Below, piece by piece: positions 8,251 through 17,689 of a stretch of DNA of 64,000 nt. The translations under genes and the position numbers were made by a program. Under the pieces are notes generated by a model, which saw nothing but the letters and a program-made list of their open reading frames with translations, was not told where the DNA came from and ran no database searches. Source of the DNA: Leptospira chreensis (GTDB lineage Bacteria; Spirochaetota; Leptospiria; Leptospirales; Leptospiraceae); contig NZ_JAFFPS010000070.1 of NCBI RefSeq assembly GCF_016919165.1, forward strand, positions 3,566 to 67,565. The letters run 5' to 3'. Position 1 is the first letter of the stretch. Each line of letters starts with the position of its first letter.

Positions 8251-11200
8251 CTACACCCTATCCTTCATTCCTTGCCATATGATGCGATACTCTTCCATTC
8301 GATCCACGCCAACAAACGGAGGATAGAAGGTCTTTTCTTCCATGTGTGTGCCACCATCGATGGGATACTTGATCGTTATTGGTGTTGTTACTTCACTTCC
8401 ATCGGCCGTTCTAGCTTTGATGGCCTCTCGTAGTTCCTTTCCGCCTGGGTCTTTGCGTGTGGTATTGGGTAGCCTCCTTCCCTTGCTATCATATTGGTCC
8501 ACTCGTTCGTATTGTTGGCTCACTCCAAATTGCAAACGGTAGATGAGTTGCAATTGTTCTAAGCTAAGGCCCATACCCATAGCCACCAAGACATCTATTT
8601 CCAATAGGGCCCAACGCCTCGCATAGTCCGTGCGGAGTGGGCTATTCCAGTCCCAATGATTTTTTAGATCCTTCCAAGGAGATTCAAACTCAGTGACATG
8701 CAACCGATCCGCGATATAGGATTCTTTCGGAACCACAAACGAGTCTTTGGCGATCCCAATTGCACATTCTTCCCAGAGTTCTGCATAATACTTTGTCAAA
8801 CAGTTCAAACGAAGAGTTCGGTAGATTAGGAGGGATTGAATAATCATGTTTTGAATCAGAGGTATAAATGAAATATTCCCAATTCTCGCATGTCCTGCAC
8901 CAGTAAATCTAAACAAATAATCCGCGATGATTGAGGTGAGAATGGCTCCAACAAATACAGTTTCATTGCTTGTCTTAGCTGCAAAAGTTTGAATGGTATA
9001 AATGTGTGAGAAATATTTAGGAATTATTGCCGACATTAAGGTACGTTCATTCGAAGATGCTGCCATATCTCTCCAAGCAACGCGAAAATATTCTTTGGCA
9101 TTTACTCTCTCCCCACTAAGATTCACAAAAAAAGGATCGTTTTTTAATAATCTATATGGACTACGCGAAAGAAGCGAATCAGGTGTAATGGAAAGATCAA
9201 TATCATTATATGCATTGTTGTGCGTACAGGCAGTATATGCAGAACCATAAAGTGGATTTCCTACATAGATCATTGGACCAGTGATAACCACTTCCCTTGG
9301 AGAAAGTGACTGAAAAGAAGGTATTTCTTCACGTTGAAGAACACCATCCTTTTGTGCGTTTGTTTCATTATACATATCAGTCGAAAATGAAACGTCGCTT
9401 AAATCAGAGAGGGTATGTTTGGCTTTACTAATCACAGTTAAAATATTTAAGAGTGCTTTGGTATGCAATCTGGGAAGTTTCGTTGTTTTTACTTCTTCAG
9501 CTTTAAACAAATCAGCAAAGACTGAAAGCTCAGTTTCAGTTATTTCCAAAAAACGATCCGGATGTCCGCGAAGTTCCCAATTCCCAGAAGCTGTTTTCAT
9601 TCCAGGAATTTCATCTATGATATATCCAACCTTTTTCGATTCAAAAAGAGTTTTCGGATGATAAAGATTGAAGGAACTTAAAAAACGAATTGGCTGTCTA
9701 CTTCCAATAAATACATTTAATGCGTAAGACAATAGATGATGGACATCTTGAAACAATGAGTTCTCATTTACAAATTGATAATGTCTTTTAAGCCTATGGA
9801 AATATTCTTCTCGAAGTTTTCCACCATTTGGATCATCAAATACTCCTGTCGGATGAAGCAACCCACAGATTCCATTCCTTGCAAGAAGAGTCCATGATTT
9901 CACAATAAAGTTTTTATAAAGGTTGGTTCTTAGCCCTTTGAGTTCCGAATAATTGCGCTCGGAATTTAAAAATGTAGCAGAACCTTCGGAAGGTAAGAAC
10001 TCATGAAAGTAATACTCTCTAGCATTTTCTGCATTGAGTAAGGATGGCCTTTTTGCATTGTAGACAGCACTTTTAGAACCACTCACGGCGAGTAGAGGAT
10101 CAATCTCATTGAGTGCCGCAAAATCTTGCCAATCACTCGTGAGCCAAGGTGGGTTTCCTAACATCAATGCAAAACCAGCATGAGTGGGCTTTGGTCCAAG
10201 CACTTCGGGGAACACCAATTCCCAATGGTGAAACCTTTGGGCCTCGGCAACACCCACTCCAACGCCCACCCAAGGTACAAGGAGGGACAAAGATCTTACC
10301 GAAGGAGTGGATTCGGCCGCAACCTCCGCCACCATATCCAAATGGATGCCAAATTCTAAGTTATAAAACTTTTGTTCTGTTTTGTCTTTGGGAAGTGAAT
10401 CACCTAAAAGTAGTTTTGCGACATACAAAAAAGCCCGCCTACTGGGAAGTTGGTCTGCTTTTTCTAAGTCCATCACAGGCCAAAAGTACAATGCACACCA
10501 AACATCCATCAGCACTTTGAGGCGTTGGAAGGAACCCGAACTGGATTCTAACTTTTCTTTGGTCTCTTCTTGTTTTTTGAGACCAGGGCCTGGGAGGTGG
10601 GAGCTATCTTCAGTGACAGAGATCGGCCAAACGGTAGCGGTACTTTCTGTATCTTTCAAGGCTCTGTTTCGTTCTTCGGTATACGTATGCCAATGTTTTT
10701 CGATGAGATCCGAAATTTGAATCGCTAGATCAGATTCTTCTTTTTCCCATTTGCCTGTTGAGTTCTGTTTTGCCCAGTCTTCCGAAGCTTTTGTTTCTTT
10801 GGGATAAAATTCTTTGAAGAGTTTGTCTTTACGGACGGGCACCATTTCAGGATCAAAGACGAGAAAATGGTAAACTTCATCTTGATTTCTTGTTTCACCA
10901 GGAAGGAGTGTGCGAGGGAAGGACCCCTCTTTTAAATAGGAACCATCTCTTAAGTCAGAGACCTTCCACACAGCACGCCTAGCGCCGATTAAACTATTTC
11001 CTGCTCGCAGTCGCAAACCAAACCAAGGAACAGCAGAAGTATCCGATTCTACTTCTTGGTTTTCTTCCGAAACAAATTTGGGCCTGCGGTGTTCGGTCCC
11101 AAGCCAAAGCGAAAGACTTCCGAGTTCGACTGCCATTGGATTCAGATCCACTCCATATACATTGCGAGTGGCGATATGGTATTTGACACGGCGGAGTTCC

Positions 11201-13017
11201 AATTGGTAGTCTTCGGGAGAAATCCTTACGCCAAGCTCTTCTTGTTTTTTCTTAAGATACAGAGCAGACAACTGCTCACAGGCTTCGTTTAAGAACGCAC
11301 CCGATCCCATCGCTGGTTCGCAAATTTTCCAAGACAACACTTCGTCCGCAGAGGCATTGGGTCTAGCAAGCACCAGTTCTTCCAAAGCTTCTTCCACAAG
11401 GCAACGTGTGAGCACCTCAGGTGTGTAATACGATGCTGTCCTCTCTCGGTCTACATGGGAAAGGTATAAGATAAAACTTCCCTTGGCATACATGCGGGAG
11501 CCTGCGCTCGTCATCTCTATGGCCGCTCTTGGAAATTCCCCTTCTCTCGTTTTGGGAACAAACCAAGTTTGTGTGGAACTTGACTCAAAGTTAGGTGCTT
11601 TTGTTCCATCGGGAACGCCCACTTGGATTAGATCTGTTTCGGCAAATTTTGCAGAGTAACTGAGAATTCCTTCATACACAGCTCCCAATTGGTTGATCCC
11701 AAGGTCCGCATAATTGATCCTTCCCCGACTCCTTCCTTTAGCATCCTCACTCAAAGAAAGGCGAACAACCACATCCTGCAAAACTTTGTTTCGTAACTTA
11801 ACTTGGTCGAGTAGTTTGGTTTCCCTTTCATCAAAGAGTTGTGATGTGAGTGCCGGAACTTGGAAGGGAACTTTTTTGAACTCCAATGCGTCTATTTCTA
11901 TATCTGTGGGGAATCCATGTTGGATGATCGCAAAGAGTTTTAAAAGATGTTCGTGAAAATACGTGCCATTGGCTGCTTCACTTCCTGTTTCCAGTGGAAT
12001 CAGTTCTAAATCTCGGAGTGATTCAAAACTATAACCAAGCCTATACACATCATTCGAAATGGGAAGGAGTCCAGAGTCCTTTCCTTTTGCTTCCGCATAC
12101 AAACAAAATAGTATGCGATAGATATACACCAAGGCCTCATGTTTCAATCGTTCGGCGGTAACATCTTCTCCATCTACTTTGGTATAGGAAAGTTTTGCTG
12201 TCTTTCTTGCCTCTACCCATTCGTTTGCGAGAAGCACAATGGCTTCCCTGACAGCAAACTGGAGTTTTTCGGTCACGCCAAAGGCGTATTTATGGCTATT
12301 GTCTTCTAAATTGTCATGGATGAAATTGTCTTCACTAGCAAGTCTTTCTCTTGAAAGTAAGGTTGCCATTTGCCGGAATGTGGATTCTTCTTTTCTTCCG
12401 TAAGCCTCTTCCAAATCAAAGAGCAAATACCTTCCTTCCGCATACACATGTTTGTCGAAGAGATACAGAACTCCACCACCAAGAACTAGAACAAACCGTG
12501 GCGATCCCTCTTCTGCAAAAATTTCCCCCACAAGTTTAGAAAGGGATTTGGATTCATGTCGGATATACCCTTCTCTGGCTTCTTCCTCCGGAAGAGTTTT
12601 GGAAGTTTGAAAATCTTCTAAAGGATCTTTACCTTCTTCTGCATGGGAAAAAAGATAAAACTGGTTGGGTTCCAAGACCGCAAGCCACGATTCCCCCTTC
12701 CTCTCGAGTAAGCCCGATAACAAATAGGCCTTTTTGCTATCTGCAAATTTATAAACAGTTGGAACGACATCCGAATAACCAAGTGCTTGTTTGATGGCGT
12801 TTTGGAACTGAATCTGGGCTTCTCGACTACCTCGTTTGTAAAATAGCTCTTCTTTTGCTTGGAAGTATTTTTCACCGATTCCAGCGAGAGCCTTAACGAC
12901 GGACGCTTGTCCTTCTATTCCTACGAGGTATTTTTTGCTATCCTCGTCAAAAGCCGCATCTAAGTAATAAGGGCTATAGTATTCGCCGATGTTTTGGATT
13001 GCTGATGAAAATGCCAT
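8251..13017 (-). CDS. Large N6-adenine DNA methylase, DISARM DrmMI-like
   Basis: 1588 residues. The central methylase core has motif I EPAMGSGAFL near residue 566, a YGVDLNPMAVELG acidic loop about 70 residues later, and the catalytic motif IV GNPPW near residue 953, typical of gamma-type N6-adenine methylases of the Eco57I/type IIG/PglX group. The long N-terminal part lacks an obvious PD-(D/E)xK motif but resembles the helical region of DrmMI and PglX. The C-terminus (about 1150-1588) probably holds target recognition. Its ATG overlaps the stop of the SNF2 gene (TAATG). Together with the neighbouring DrmD-like helicase this is the core pair of DISARM class 1. PglX of BREX is the alternative, but no BrxC, PglZ or BrxL is visible. 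Expected job: marking host DNA as self. Confidence 0.85.
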   Translation of the reverse strand: MAFSSAIQNIGEYYSPYYLDAAFDEDSKKYLVGIEGQASVVKALAGIGEKYFQAKEELFYKRGSREAQIQFQNAIKQALGYSDVVPTVYKFADSKKAYLLSGLLERKGESWLAVLEPNQFYLFSHAEEGKDPLEDFQTSKTLPEEEAREGYIRHESKSLSKLVGEIFAEEGSPRFVLVLGGGVLYLFDKHVYAEGRYLLFDLEEAYGRKEESTFRQMATLLSRERLASEDNFIHDNLEDNSHKYAFGVTEKLQFAVREAIVLLANEWVEARKTAKLSYTKVDGEDVTAERLKHEALVYIYRILFCLYAEAKGKDSGLLPISNDVYRLGYSFESLRDLELIPLETGSEAANGTYFHEHLLKLFAIIQHGFPTDIEIDALEFKKVPFQVPALTSQLFDERETKLLDQVKLRNKVLQDVVVRLSLSEDAKGRSRGRINYADLGINQLGAVYEGILSYSAKFAETDLIQVGVPDGTKAPNFESSSTQTWFVPKTREGEFPRAAIEMTSAGSRMYAKGSFILYLSHVDRERTASYYTPEVLTRCLVEEALEELVLARPNASADEVLSWKICEPAMGSGAFLNEACEQLSALYLKKKQEELGVRISPEDYQLELRRVKYHIATRNVYGVDLNPMAVELGSLSLWLGTEHRRPKFVSEENQEVESDTSAVPWFGLRLRAGNSLIGARRAVWKVSDLRDGSYLKEGSFPRTLLPGETRNQDEVYHFLVFDPEMVPVRKDKLFKEFYPKETKASEDWAKQNSTGKWEKEESDLAIQISDLIEKHWHTYTEERNRALKDTESTATVWPISVTEDSSHLPGPGLKKQEETKEKLESSSGSFQRLKVLMDVWCALYFWPVMDLEKADQLPSRRAFLYVAKLLLGDSLPKDKTEQKFYNLEFGIHLDMVAEVAAESTPSVRSLSLLVPWVGVGVGVAEAQRFHHWELVFPEVLGPKPTHAGFALMLGNPPWLTSDWQDFAALNEIDPLLAVSGSKSAVYNAKRPSLLNAENAREYYFHEFLPSEGSATFLNSERNYSELKGLRTNLYKNFIVKSWTLLARNGICGLLHPTGVFDDPNGGKLREEYFHRLKRHYQFVNENSLFQDVHHLLSYALNVFIGSRQPIRFLSSFNLYHPKTLFESKKVGYIIDEIPGMKTASGNWELRGHPDRFLEITETELSVFADLFKAEEVKTTKLPRLHTKALLNILTVISKAKHTLSDLSDVSFSTDMYNETNAQKDGVLQREEIPSFQSLSPREVVITGPMIYVGNPLYGSAYTACTHNNAYNDIDLSITPDSLLSRSPYRLLKNDPFFVNLSGERVNAKEYFRVAWRDMAASSNERTLMSAIIPKYFSHIYTIQTFAAKTSNETVFVGAILTSIIADYLFRFTGAGHARIGNISFIPLIQNMIIQSLLIYRTLRLNCLTKYYAELWEECAIGIAKDSFVVPKESYIADRLHVTEFESPWKDLKNHWDWNSPLRTDYARRWALLEIDVLVAMGMGLSLEQLQLIYRLQFGVSQQYERVDQYDSKGRRLPNTTRKDPGGKELREAIKARTADGSEVTTPITIKYPIDGGTHMEEKTFYPPFVGVDRMEEYRIIWQGMKDRV

Positions 13018-16013
13018 TATTTAGAACCCTCCATAATGAGGATAGGTTCTGTGATGGGATCTGCTGTTTGTTGGAGCCGTTCTTCCGCACTCAATTTTGC
13101 TGCCTCACAGAGTTCAATGGCCCATTTCTTTTTGTTTTGCCATTTTTCGAAGGCCGCTTGTCCAGAAAGGATATTTTTACTCATCTTTTCGATATAGGCT
13201 TCGCGTTTGACACGCCAAGCATCCAACCTTCTCACTTCCTTTCTGTATTGGCTCAAAAGGTGTTCCTTCCTCTTTGATGCCAATTTTTGTAAGTACTCCA
13301 AACTGGTATCGACTGCTTTTGCTAAAAAGATCTCCGCAGGTTTTTGGTTTGGTGGAACCTTTGTATTGGCAATGTTCCTCAGATTTGTCATGGCAATCGC
13401 ATCCTGGAAAGATAAAACTTCCAATTGTTTTTGGCCAGGTTTTGCCATCACAACATGAGGCTCTGCAACAATTGGATTCCCTGCTCGTGAACTCACATGA
13501 CCAATAAAAAAATACAATAGAACATCTTTTGGAATGTCTGGACTCACAATCATCGGTACTTGGCCTTTCGGAAATTCGAGTAACAGCCGATCTACGAGCC
13601 ATTTCAAAATAGGGTGAGTTTTATTCAAAAAACTGGCGCGAGTCCAATGCCCTGATTCGTTTTGAGCAGCAAGGATTGCATTTTCCATAAACGTAGCATC
13701 ATCTGTTAATCTAAATTGATGACCGACCGTTTGCCAAACTTCCTTGGGCAAGGATGTGGCTCCATAAATCATACTGGAACCAGAATCGGGAGCACCCAAT
13801 CTCTCTTTCACTTCCTTTGGTGGAGTGAACCCAATATAATTATTTTGGATTTCCAAAGAAGGATAACTAACACTAGCTTTTTTGCTTAAGAACTCATAAC
13901 CCTTTATGAAAAAGTCACGATCATTATAGAGAAAATTGGATACTTCACCTACTTGTGATAAAGCGGTTGGCGTTTGTTTTTCATTGGAAGATTCTGAGTC
14001 TAATTTGTTTTGCTGTAAAGCAATGGCCTCATCCAAAATCCTTTGCATTTCATCATCCAAAGAATCCTCTGCTTTAACGGGAGTTGCGAGTATTTCATCA
14101 GGAGAAACTCCTTCCAAAATCTTATCGGCGATGTATTCTTCCTCTTTTTTGGAATCAAAGAGATTTAAGATACTTTCCCCTTCTTTTCGTAGGTGGTTGA
14201 TTTCTTCGACCTTTGTGACTAACCTTTGGAACACCGCTTCATCATTGGCAAAACTAGAATTACCAGATGTCACTTGCAAATACCGTATCTCTGGAGTTTT
14301 CGTTTGTCCAATCCGATCAATTCTACCATTCCTTTGAATCAAAGTGATAACAGACCAAGGCAAATCATAGTGGATGATTAAGTGGCAAGCATGGTGTAAA
14401 TTGATCCCTTCACTCGCAACATCTGTCGCCACAAGCAATCGAACCTGGTTGTTCGTTGTGGCAAATGCTTCGATTGCCAAAGACAAACTCGTATCCGAGT
14501 GGGATCCATCTATCGTCAATATCTGTGACTGGTGGTATTCTTCCGGTTTTGAGGCAACTTCTAACTGAAAATCCTTCGCGAGTGCAGCAACGAGAGCTTT
14601 TTGCGTTTCCAAATACTCTGTAAAAATCAGAACCTTCGGCGACTTCTCCTTACCGTCCCATGCTAAATTAGTGAGGTGCTTTTTTAAAATCGAATACCTT
14701 GTAGAAGATGCAAGAGAAAGATCCGAGAGTTTTCCTTCTAACAACTGCAAGGATTCCATCTCATTCGAAATCTCAGCTATTTCTTTACCCAGTTCGATTC
14801 GATTCTTTCTTTTTTTTACCGTCGATAGAACCGCTTCAGGACTAGATAAAAATAATTTATAATAACCATACTGCAGAAGTCGTAACGATTCTCGTTTTTC
14901 TTTTTTGATCTTTGTAGAAGTTCTTAAATTGGAAATGATATCCAAAATTTCGATTTCATTTGGATTTGCATTCAGCGAACTTTCAGATAAAGGGATGACA
15001 ACACGATCTTTCATTTGGTCGCCGATTTGGGATCGCACATCCTCTTTGAATCGCATTAAAAAATGATCACTAATCTCTTCTGCCGTATAGTCCTTCATTT
15101 CAGGATCAGAGATGGATGCGGGATCGACGAGACTCAGTAGTCTTGCAAAGGTCTCTCGTTTTCCATTATGTGGTGTAGCCGTTGTCAGTAACAAATGAGT
15201 TGTGCGACTTGCTAAATTCCGAGCCAAACGATAACTCAAATTTGACGCCACTTTACTGGCTCCAGCCACGTTATGCGCTTCATCAATTACAACTACATCC
15301 CATTTCGTATCTAAAAGGAATTTTTCATACTTCCCTTGTTGTTTGAGTGTATCCAAGGACATGATCACTCGGTGATACACATCAAACGGATTTTTGTTAG
15401 CAGGAATTTTAATTCGAACTTTTGAAATGGCTTCAGAATCCATTCGCACCAAAGGCAAGTTAAACTTATTCCATAACTCAGCTTGAAATTGAGTTAACAT
15501 CGATTTTTTGGTTAATACTAAAATTCGTTCGGCAAGACCCCTTCTCGCAAGGTCTGTTAGGATCATACCCACTTGGATGGTTTTACCAAGTCCAACACCA
15601 TCTGCGATCAAAAGCCTGGCTCTAGATTTTGATACTGCTAGTTTTGCAGAATACTTTTGAAATTCATAAGGCCGATAAACACCTAACTGAGACCAATTAG
15701 ATGTCTCACCTGTAACAGGAAGGCTACGTAGCCTTGCTTCCAAATAAAATAAAGACCTTTGAAATCCAGCTGATTCATCTAAGGCAACCGTGATAGATTT
15801 AGGGTCGACCACTTCGAATTCATCAATCGGCTCAATAAAAATCCTTTCTTGGTTTTTTACCAATGCATCAATTCCAATGCACTGAACCTTTTGGAATTGG
15901 TGGATCGGATCATAAATTTCCGCTCGTTTCACTATCCATTCCGAATCACGACAACGAATTCGTTGGGGTGCGGCTAGAATTGGATTTATTTTTTTGGATT
16001 TTTTCTGAACCAT
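13017..16013 (-). CDS. SNF2-family helicase, DISARM DrmD-like
   Basis: 998 residues with a full set of SNF2 motifs: Walker A DGVGLGKT at 138-145, DEAH at 244-247, TTATPHNGK near 277-285, a helicase C start at VLIFTEYLET (461-470), ATDVASEGIN near 529-538, and the arginine finger motif QRNGRIDRIGQ at 560-570. The C-terminal 400 residues are a family-specific helical extension. Size and neighbour (an adenine methylase directly downstream, overlapping by one base) match DrmD of DISARM class 1. RapA-like or HepA-like helicases share the motor, so the DISARM label rests mainly on context. Probable role: ATP-dependent remodelling or translocation on invading DNA. Confidence 0.85.
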   Translation of the reverse strand: MVQKKSKKINPILAAPQRIRCRDSEWIVKRAEIYDPIHQFQKVQCIGIDALVKNQERIFIEPIDEFEVVDPKSITVALDESAGFQRSLFYLEARLRSLPVTGETSNWSQLGVYRPYEFQKYSAKLAVSKSRARLLIADGVGLGKTIQVGMILTDLARRGLAERILVLTKKSMLTQFQAELWNKFNLPLVRMDSEAISKVRIKIPANKNPFDVYHRVIMSLDTLKQQGKYEKFLLDTKWDVVVIDEAHNVAGASKVASNLSYRLARNLASRTTHLLLTTATPHNGKRETFARLLSLVDPASISDPEMKDYTAEEISDHFLMRFKEDVRSQIGDQMKDRVVIPLSESSLNANPNEIEILDIISNLRTSTKIKKEKRESLRLLQYGYYKLFLSSPEAVLSTVKKRKNRIELGKEIAEISNEMESLQLLEGKLSDLSLASSTRYSILKKHLTNLAWDGKEKSPKVLIFTEYLETQKALVAALAKDFQLEVASKPEEYHQSQILTIDGSHSDTSLSLAIEAFATTNNQVRLLVATDVASEGINLHHACHLIIHYDLPWSVITLIQRNGRIDRIGQTKTPEIRYLQVTSGNSSFANDEAVFQRLVTKVEEINHLRKEGESILNLFDSKKEEEYIADKILEGVSPDEILATPVKAEDSLDDEMQRILDEAIALQQNKLDSESSNEKQTPTALSQVGEVSNFLYNDRDFFIKGYEFLSKKASVSYPSLEIQNNYIGFTPPKEVKERLGAPDSGSSMIYGATSLPKEVWQTVGHQFRLTDDATFMENAILAAQNESGHWTRASFLNKTHPILKWLVDRLLLEFPKGQVPMIVSPDIPKDVLLYFFIGHVSSRAGNPIVAEPHVVMAKPGQKQLEVLSFQDAIAMTNLRNIANTKVPPNQKPAEIFLAKAVDTSLEYLQKLASKRKEHLLSQYRKEVRRLDAWRVKREAYIEKMSKNILSGQAAFEKWQNKKKWAIELCEAAKLSAEERLQQTADPITEPILIMEGSK

Positions 16014-16033
16014 AGAGAGATAATACCTAATAC

Positions 16034-16447
16034 TTAAGACAAAATAATGGGTTTTATAGAACTATTCAAGGATTTGATAAATAAATTTAAAATTTCTGCA
16101 TCATCATCAAAACCTACAACAGATGTGAAGTCGCTTTCATCATCTTCTTCCTGGATAAAGTAAATGATAACTAATTTGAATTGGTAAAGACCTGTCTCAG
16201 ACACCACTGCTTGCTTGGAAAAAAATTCATCAATTTCAACGAGTCTGTTATAAATCAGTTTCGCTGTCGCAATATCCGTGACACCTTTTTCAGCATACTC
16301 TTCAGCCTTCTTCACATGCTTTCCGGCTAGTTCTAATAAACTTCGAATTTCATACTGTTTTAGATCTGGTAGGCCTAAAGGCAGATGATTGTGGGATAAA
16401 AAATCGGATATTAGAACTTTTGGAATCAAAGGAATTTGAGGGAGCAT
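16034..16447 (-). CDS. Leader gene of the defence operon, weakly YkvA/DUF1232-like
   Basis: 137 residues, first gene of the operon, ending 20 bases before the SNF2 helicase start. The C-terminal part (YFIQEEDDESDFTSVVGFDD) recalls the DUF1232/YkvA pattern, in which a 'YFxxPxDxIPDFxPxxGxxDD' segment recurs, and DUF1232 genes are known beside SNF2 helicases. The resemblance is partial: the hydrophobic/proline core is replaced by acidic residues. There is no signal peptide. Function unknown; it might regulate or stabilise the helicase. The ATG at 16447 has a GGAG-like stretch close upstream on its strand. Confidence 0.6.
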   Translation of the reverse strand: MLPQIPLIPKVLISDFLSHNHLPLGLPDLKQYEIRSLLELAGKHVKKAEEYAEKGVTDIATAKLIYNRLVEIDEFFSKQAVVSETGLYQFKLVIIYFIQEEDDESDFTSVVGFDDDAEILNLFIKSLNSSIKPIILS

Positions 16448-16476
16448 TTATAAATCACCAATCGCTAACGAAAATC

Positions 16477-16506
16477 ATAATATCAAAATCTATCACATCA
16501 TCCCAA
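16477..16506 (-). promoter_or_regulatory. Candidate sigma-70 promoter of the defence operon
   Basis: On the minus strand TTGGGA (16506-16501) and TATTAT (16482-16477) are spaced by 18 bases, about 30 bases upstream of the first ATG. Matches to consensus are 4/6 and 5/6. In A/T-rich DNA such matches occur by chance, so this is a suggestion only. Confidence 0.3.
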
Positions 16507-16700
16507 TATCAAACATGAATACTAGGGAATTCGCCAAATGTAGCCACCAAACTAAAACTTGTAAAGCAAATTGCCACCAAACAGACAGTTATCTAAAGAA
16601 AATTCAATTTTCCTAAAAAATGGCCGATTTTATTACATTTTTTCCAATTGGGAAATTTAAATTATTCACTCCTTATTCTCAATCTACTATAGAACATGAA

Positions 16701-16729
16701 TTCATTCGGAATAACTTTTTCCGAATGAA
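16701..16729. repeat. Perfect 10-bp inverted repeat (hairpin or operator)
   Basis: Arms TTCATTCGGA and TCCGAATGAA enclose a 9-base loop. No T-run follows on either strand strong enough to call a terminator. Its place midway between two divergent genes fits an operator for a dimeric regulator equally well. Confidence 0.5.
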
Positions 16730-16852
16730 TCTCGAAAGTTAATTAAACTGCTTAGTGTTTGTATATTTCGGAACCACCCGAATGCGAAACGACTAAAATG
16801 AATGGAGTTTTTTCTTTACCACTTACGCTACTTAGTTTAACTACTTTCAAAC

Positions 16853-17689
16853 ATGACAAATACTCCAACCTCTCAATATGAAAAATTCCTTCCCGAAAGC
16901 CCTACTAAAAATTTTTTTAAAACATTAGCAGGTTGCGATGGTGGCAATATCGATGCAAAAATTTGGGTAATTGGCTTAGAATGGTATGGCAATATAGAAT
17001 TATTTCAAAAATGGAAGTATAAGTATGAAAGTATAAAATTAAATGATGAAGAAATCTTGATTCCATACAGAGATCAAGATTGTTTTTCGATAGAATATTC
17101 GAAGGAAGACCATATACTATTAAAAAATCCATTCGATAATTTATTAGCAAATTTTGCGATTGGGCTTACTCAGCAAAAGGATGAGGTTGTTGACGTAAAT
17201 TTTATAAAGAATACACTTTATGGCAAAAATTCACCAATTTTTAAACTGAATCTTTTCCCACTCCCACGCAAAAGATTTAATACTTCGATTGATGAATTTG
17301 GTGAAGTATTTTCGTTCAAATTGACCAAAGAAGTCTATAAAAATAAGTGTATAAATTTTCGATTTCGTTTATTTCAGGATCTAATAAAAAAATACAATCC
17401 AGATGTGATCATTTGTCTTGGCTTAGGAAAGGAATCTAGAAAATATTATAGCACCGCAATAGGAATCGAATCTCCCTTTGGTGAAACTAGCGATCCTCAT
17501 ATATTTAAAAAAAATGAGTATGCCGCAAAACTAAAAGGTTATTTTTCTTCTGAACTCTCTTGCGGAGATAAAAAAACTTCAGTTTATAATTTACCATTTT
17601 TAACAAGCAGGTTTGGAATGGGCTGGAATAATGAAGTTGCAAGAAATTTTGCTATCTGGGGAAATGAAATGAGGTGGGCACTTAAGTGA
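16853..17689 (+). CDS. Uracil-DNA-glycosylase-like protein of unknown function
   Basis: 278 residues. The order of short motifs recalls the UDG superfamily fold: KIWVIGLEWYGN near residue 40 (position of the GxxPG loop), LNLFPLPRK near 135, the hydrophobic strand NPDVIICLGLG near 183 ('xPdvIvalG' in UDGs), and NLPFLTSRFGMGWNN near the end (position of the HPS loop). The catalytic UDG residues themselves are not evident, so it may be a non-enzymatic relative. It is transcribed away from the defence operon, and its end overlaps by 8 bases the convergent ArdC relic. Position suggests an accessory defence role, but that is inference. Confidence 0.6.
   Translation: MTNTPTSQYEKFLPESPTKNFFKTLAGCDGGNIDAKIWVIGLEWYGNIELFQKWKYKYESIKLNDEEILIPYRDQDCFSIEYSKEDHILLKNPFDNLLANFAIGLTQQKDEVVDVNFIKNTLYGKNSPIFKLNLFPLPRKRFNTSIDEFGEVFSFKLTKEVYKNKCINFRFRLFQDLIKKYNPDVIICLGLGKESRKYYSTAIGIESPFGETSDPHIFKKNEYAAKLKGYFSSELSCGDKKTSVYNLPFLTSRFGMGWNNEVARNFAIWGNEMRWALK

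Larger units (their letters stand above)
16448..16852. other. Divergent intergenic region between the defence operon and the UDG-like gene
   Basis: 405 A/T-rich bases without a gene. It holds the candidate operon promoter at 16477-16506, two direct copies of GCCACCAAAC about 30 bases apart (around 16542 and 16571), and the perfect inverted repeat at 16701-16729. It must carry the control signals for both divergent units. Confidence 0.6.

Noticed and set aside
8251..13017. Stand-alone type IIG restriction-modification enzyme
   Set aside because: No clear PD-(D/E)xK motif at the N-terminus, and the gene is embedded and coupled within a helicase operon.
1..16447. BREX system
   Set aside because: The methylase resembles PglX, but no BrxC-type ATPase, PglZ phosphatase or BrxL is present; SNF2 helicase and DUF1998 fit DISARM better.
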